A stretch of 64,000 bases of DNA from Flavobacteriales bacterium UBA6772. GTDB lineage: Bacteria; Bacteroidota; Bacteroidia; Flavobacteriales; Flavobacteriaceae. Shown piece by piece: positions 60,656 through 64,000 of the stretch; within the stretch, counting starts at the first letter, position 1; every line of letters begins with the position of its first letter. The stretch spans positions 43,724-107,723 of the forward strand of contig CAJIYW010000003.1 in NCBI GenBank assembly GCA_905181765.1, in the 5' to 3' direction. The notes under the pieces were generated by a model. It saw only the letters and a program-made list of their open reading frames with translations, was not told the DNA's origin and did not search any database. A program made the translations under genes and the position numbers.

Positions 60656-60853
60656 TTATTTCAAGTTTAATTGTTGCATAATGTTAGACTTGTCCGATTT
60701 ATGTACTAAACCATCGTGAGTTAACCTTAATTTACGTTTTTTCGACTTCTTTGTTAAGATGTGGCTTTTAAACGCGTGCTTTCTTTTGATTTTTCCAGTA
60801 CCAGTAACTTTAAATCGTTTTTTGGCGCTAGATTTGGTTTTCATTTTAGGCAT
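60656..60853 (-). CDS. rpmI: 50S ribosomal protein L35
   Basis: 65-aa basic protein, [20 protein letters not shown] at the start and [14 protein letters not shown] in the middle, the L35 pattern. Between infC and rplT, as in most bacteria. Confidence 0.97.
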   Translation of the reverse strand: MPKMKTKSSAKKRFKVTGTGKIKRKHAFKSHILTKKSKKRKLRLTHDGLVHKSDKSNIMQQLNLK

Positions 60854-60886
60854 CTCTCCTTCGTTTTTATCTTGCTTATAAGATTG

Positions 60887-61447
60887 TTATTTCACTTTTT
60901 TGGGAGCAATAAACATAATCATACGTTTACCCTCTAATTTTGGTAATTGTTCTACTTTACCAAATTCTTCTAATTCTTGGGCTAATTTTAGTAATAAAAT
61001 TTGACCTTGTTCTTTAAAAATAATAGAACGTCCTTTAAAGAATACAAATGCTTTTAATTTAGCTCCTTCTTGCAGAAACTTTAACGCATGTTTCTTCTTA
61101 AACTCATAATCATGCTCATCTGTCTGCGGTCCAAAACGTATTTCTTTAATAGTAACTTTAGTTGCTTTCGATTTTAAAGATTTTTCACGTTTCTTTTGCT
61201 CGTATAAGAACTTCTTATAATCAATAATTTTACAAACAGGCGGTTTTGCTTTAGGAGAAATTTCTACTAAATCTAATTCCTGTTCATTGGCTAATTCTTT
61301 AGCTTTATCTAAAGCGTATACACCAACTTCCACATTATCGCCCACAAGACGAACTTCGTCAACATATTTTATTTTTTCATTAATCCTATGTTGATCTTCT
61401 TTGATTACTCTTAACGGTCTTCTCGACCTGCTTCTACGTATTGCTAT
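60887..61447 (-). CDS. infC: Translation initiation factor IF-3, non-AUG start
   Basis: IF-3 binds the 30S subunit and discriminates start codons. The C-terminal domain ([21 protein letters not shown]) and N-terminal domain ([22 protein letters not shown]) are both complete. There is no ATG, GTG or TTG before codon 35 in this frame, and starting at that GTG (61345) would remove most of the N-terminal domain. An in-frame TAG lies two codons upstream of ATA 61445-61447, which gives [18 protein letters not shown], matching homologues. So ATA (61447) is the likely start, 186 aa. This mirrors the AUU start of E. coli infC used for autoregulation. Followed by rpmI and rplT. Confidence 0.9.
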   Translation of the reverse strand: MAIRRSRSRRPLRVIKEDQHRINEKIKYVDEVRLVGDNVEVGVYALDKAKELANEQELDLVEISPKAKPPVCKIIDYKKFLYEQKKREKSLKSKATKVTIKEIRFGPQTDEHDYEFKKKHALKFLQEGAKLKAFVFFKGRSIIFKEQGQILLLKLAQELEEFGKVEQLPKLEGKRMIMFIAPKKVK

Positions 61448-61517
61448 GACCTATATTTTTAAAATTTAACTTATGGTTGTTTTTCAACCTTTTAATTTTA
61501 TCGAACTTCAAAATTAA

Positions 61518-63458
61518 TTAAAATTCCTTTAATATTTTACTTTCTTCGGTTTTAATTAAAGATATAAATTCTTCAATAGTAAAAGTTCCTATATCTCCTT
61601 CTCCATGCTTCCTTACAGAAACCGTACCATCTAAGGCCTCTTTCTCACCAACAATCAACATAAAAGGTATCTTACCAACTTCTGCATCTCGTATTTTACG
61701 TCCGGTTTTTTCACTTCGGTTATCTACGAGAGCGCGAATTTCGGAATTTTCTAACGATTCTAGTACTTTTTCTGAATATTTTTGATATTTATCACTGATA
61801 GGCAATAAGATAACTTGATCAGGTGTTAGCCATAAAGGGAAGTTACCGCCTGTGTGTTCTAGTAATACTGCAATAAAACGTTCCATAGAGCCAAATGGTG
61901 CTCTATGAATCATTACAGGTCTGTGAAGTTGATTATCGGCTCCTTTATAAGTTAAATCAAAACGTTTCGGTAAATTATAGTCAACTTGTATGGTTCCAAG
62001 TTGCCAACTTCTGCCTAAAGCATCTTTTACCATGAAGTCTAATTTTGGTCCGTAAAATGCAGCTTCACCTTCTTCAATTACAAAACTTAAACCTTTATCT
62101 GTTGCTGCACTAATAATTGCATTTTCTGCAATCTCCCAAGTTTCAACATCACCAATATATTTATCAGGGTTGCTTTTATCTCTTACAGATACTTGCGCTG
62201 TAAAATCTTCAAACCCTAAAGAACCAAAAACATATAAAACCAAGTCTATTACATCTTTAAATTCTTGATCTAATTGCTCTGGTGTGCAAAAAATATGTGC
62301 ATCGTCTTGTGTAAAACCTCTCACACGAGTTAATCCGTGTAATTCTCCACTTTGTTCATATCTATATACCGTTCCAAATTCTGCAAAGCGTTTTGGTAAA
62401 TCTTTATAAGAATAGGGCTTAAAGTTATAGACTTCACAATGGTGTGGGCAGTTCATTGGTTTTAATAAAAACTCTTCATCCATTTTTGGCGTTTTTATCG
62501 TCTGAAAACTATCTTCACCATATTTTTCATAATGTCCGGAAGTAACATATAGTTCTTTCGACCCAATATGAGGTGTCATTACTTCTTCGTAACCAGCTTT
62601 CTTCTGAGCAACTTTTAAGAAGTCTTGTAAGCGATTACGTAAAGCAGCACCTTTTGGCAACCATAAAGGTAAACCAGCACCAACTTTCTGTGAAAAAGTA
62701 AATAACTCTAATTCTTTTCCTAATTTTCTATGATCTCTTTTCTTGGCTTCTTCTAATAATTCTAAATATTCAGTAAGTAGTTTTTGTTTTGGAAAGCTAA
62801 TTCCATAAACTCTAGTTAACTGATTGTTCTTTTCGTCACCGCGCCAGTAGGCACCAGCAACGCTCATTACTTTAATTGCTTTTATGATTCCTGTGTTAGG
62901 TATGTGTCCTCCTCTACATAAATCTGTGAAGTTACTATGGTCGCAGAATGTAATTTCTCCATCTGTTAAGTTTTCAATCAACTCTAATTTATAAGGATTT
63001 TCCTCTCCTTTATATAATGCTAAAGCATCTGATTTAGAAACAGATCTAATAGAGAACTCATGCTTTCCACGAGCAATCTCTATAAATTTCTTTTCAATAG
63101 CGGGGAAATCTTTATCAGAAATAATGTCTTCGCCCAAATCTACATCATAATAAAATCCATTATCAATAGCAGGACCAATAGTTAATTTTGCATTTGGATG
63201 CATGCTTAGTATAGCCTCTGCCAAAACGTGTGCAGAAGAATGCCAAAAAGCTTTTTTACCATCAGCATCATTAAATGTATATAAAATTAACGAGCCGTCA
63301 GTGGTTAATGGAGTACTGGTTTCAATGGTGGTACCATTAAAGTTTGCAGAGATAACATTTCTAGCAAATCCCTCACTAATGTTTTTTGCAACATCCATTG
63401 GAGTGCTATTTCTAGCAAACTCCTTAATAGTTCCGTCCGGAAGCGTAATTTTAATCAT
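61518..63458 (-). CDS. thrS: Threonyl-tRNA synthetase
   Basis: Class II aminoacyl-tRNA synthetase charging tRNA-Thr, 646 aa. An N-terminal TGS domain ([17 protein letters not shown]), the editing domain with [11 protein letters not shown], the catalytic core with [12 protein letters not shown] (zinc Cys), [26 protein letters not shown] (motif 2) and [13 protein letters not shown] (motif 3), and a C-terminal anticodon-binding domain ([15 protein letters not shown]). Upstream of infC. Confidence 0.98.
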   Translation of the reverse strand: MIKITLPDGTIKEFARNSTPMDVAKNISEGFARNVISANFNGTTIETSTPLTTDGSLILYTFNDADGKKAFWHSSAHVLAEAILSMHPNAKLTIGPAIDNGFYYDVDLGEDIISDKDFPAIEKKFIEIARGKHEFSIRSVSKSDALALYKGEENPYKLELIENLTDGEITFCDHSNFTDLCRGGHIPNTGIIKAIKVMSVAGAYWRGDEKNNQLTRVYGISFPKQKLLTEYLELLEEAKKRDHRKLGKELELFTFSQKVGAGLPLWLPKGAALRNRLQDFLKVAQKKAGYEEVMTPHIGSKELYVTSGHYEKYGEDSFQTIKTPKMDEEFLLKPMNCPHHCEVYNFKPYSYKDLPKRFAEFGTVYRYEQSGELHGLTRVRGFTQDDAHIFCTPEQLDQEFKDVIDLVLYVFGSLGFEDFTAQVSVRDKSNPDKYIGDVETWEIAENAIISAATDKGLSFVIEEGEAAFYGPKLDFMVKDALGRSWQLGTIQVDYNLPKRFDLTYKGADNQLHRPVMIHRAPFGSMERFIAVLLEHTGGNFPLWLTPDQVILLPISDKYQKYSEKVLESLENSEIRALVDNRSEKTGRKIRDAEVGKIPFMLIVGEKEALDGTVSVRKHGEGDIGTFTIEEFISLIKTEESKILKEF

Positions 63459-63481
63459 TTAATATCTAATATTTAAGTCTG

Positions 63482-63512
63482 CAAATATATTGGAAAACAA
63501 TTTTTTACACAA
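63482..63512 (-). promoter_or_regulatory. Promoter of the thrS-infC-rpmI-rplT operon
   Basis: Minus strand: TTG (plus positions 63510-63512), 20-nt spacer, TATATTTG (63482-63489), then CAGAC. It lies 24 nt before the thrS ATG. Confidence 0.7.
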
Positions 63513-63864
63513 TATATATAGGTCTTATTATGTAAGTATATTTTTCTGGCGGAAAGTTTGCTGATTTTTGAGTGTTTTTTATTATCTCTTTTTTTATTAC
63601 TTAAGATAAAATACTATTTTGGTACTTAACGGAAACTGATAGATTAAATTTAAGCATGTACGAAAGATAATTTTTTGGAAATGTTCTGTATTAGAAAGTT
63701 TTTCTAGATTGAAATTATAATGTTTTTTATGTTTCCGAGTCCCTTTTTTTATAGTCTAGTTAAACTTCAAAAAAATCATTAAAATATTTTCATTTATAAT
63801 GTTCCTATTTTCAGTGTTTTAAACTTGTTTTTAGAAGTAATTAAAAAAAACGCAAAAAAAAGTA
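63513..63864. other. Long AT-rich intergenic region
   Basis: About 350 bases with no open frame of note on either strand, many short A and T runs and no recognisable RNA. Together with the promoter after it, it looks like the upstream region of a stable RNA operon that begins beyond the window. Confidence 0.5.
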
Positions 63865-63894
63865 TTGTGAGATTATAAATGTGTTGTATGTTTG
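63865..63894 (+). promoter_or_regulatory. Strong Bacteroidota promoter pointing out of the window, probably for a stable RNA
   Basis: TTG (63865-63867), 19-nt spacer, TATGTTTG (63887-63894), followed by CACCCGC. The TTTGCACCC extension equals that of tRNA-Arg (TTTGCACCC) and resembles tRNA-Leu (TTTGCATCC) here. The 100 bases after it contain no start of an open frame. Confidence 0.7.
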
Positions 63895-64000
63895 CACCCG
63901 CTAAGGGAATTTTAGTTTTTTAGTTTCGTTCATTTACTTGTTATTTAGGTGTTTTTTATTAGGTTTTAGTGAATCTTTTGGTTTCAAAAATTTAGTTTCA

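Noticed and set aside
61345..61345. GTG at 61345 as infC start
   Set aside because: It would delete 34 residues that are conserved in IF-3, including RINEKI.
1..64000. CRISPR array, insertion sequence, prophage, toxin-antitoxin or defence island
   Set aside because: No regularly spaced repeats, transposase motifs, phage genes or recognisable defence genes were seen on either strand; almost all genes are housekeeping or metabolic.

Overview
This 64 kb window is AT-rich chromosomal DNA from a member of the Bacteroidota, almost certainly family Flavobacteriaceae. A marine Polaribacter/Tenacibaculum-like genus is my guess from protein style and gene neighbourhoods; no marker gene proves it. Supporting evidence: promoters of the TTG-N18-20-TAnnTTTG type, a flavobacterial mur/fts cluster without murF, tandem GlnA (type II) and GlnN (type III) glutamine synthetases, a class II HMG-CoA reductase next to a GYDIA-type GHMP kinase, a fused IcmF acyl-CoA mutase, and flavobacterial small proteins (DUF5522, DUF2007, a 50-aa basic protein).

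Layout. 1-10.9 kb (+): division and cell-wall cluster murE(partial)-mraY-murD-ftsW-murG-murC-ftsQ-ftsA-ftsZ, closed by a terminator. 11.1 kb: cyclophilin-like lipoprotein. 11.8-17.2 kb (-): three-peptidase operon, M20 dipeptidase, S9 dipeptidyl peptidase and M1 aminopeptidase. 17.3 kb: tRNA-Leu(UAG), then manA. 18.4-21.1 kb (-): thioesterase and S41 processing protease. 21.3-25.5 kb (+): surE, small membrane protein, lpxB, comEC. 25.5-27.9 kb (-): thioredoxin-like protein and a decayed peptide-use locus (POT transporter pseudogene, S9 peptidase remnant with a large internal deletion). 28-32.2 kb (+): HMG-CoA reductase, GYDIA kinase, HI0933-type flavoprotein, peroxiredoxin-like protein. 32.2-39.4 kb (-): GNAT, an FAD monooxygenase with an N-terminal CxxCxGxG domain paired with a methyltransferase, a PAS protein, and IcmF. 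39.5-44.4 kb: DUF4136 lipoprotein, DUF5522 mini-protein, pyrF, TlpA-like lipoprotein, tpiA, prmA, clpS and small proteins. 44.5-46.2 kb: tRNA-Arg(ACG), small proteins, Ca2+/Na+ antiporter. 46.2-49.6 kb: divergent glnA/glnN with a repeated operator-like motif between them. 49.7-52 kb: purM, prfA. 52.1-59.4 kb (-): glycogen cluster glgA-glgC-glgB plus a GH31 alpha-glucosidase. 59.5-63.5 kb (-): thrS-infC-rpmI-rplT and a membrane protein. The window ends in a strong promoter that resembles the tRNA promoters here and probably drives a stable RNA outside the window.

Many genes, including essential ones (murD, prmA, glycogen genes), carry single-base frame breaks, several in short homopolymers. 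This pattern fits uncorrected sequence errors better than biology. The POT/S9 region at 26.2-27.85 kb is far more damaged and looks like real decay. I found no CRISPR array, insertion sequence, prophage or obvious new defence system. The most interesting items are the zinc-finger/FAD-monooxygenase fusion, the mixed Tyr/Gln specificity pair in IcmF, the unavoidable non-AUG start of infC, the glnA/glnN operator repeats, and the shared stable-RNA promoter motif.
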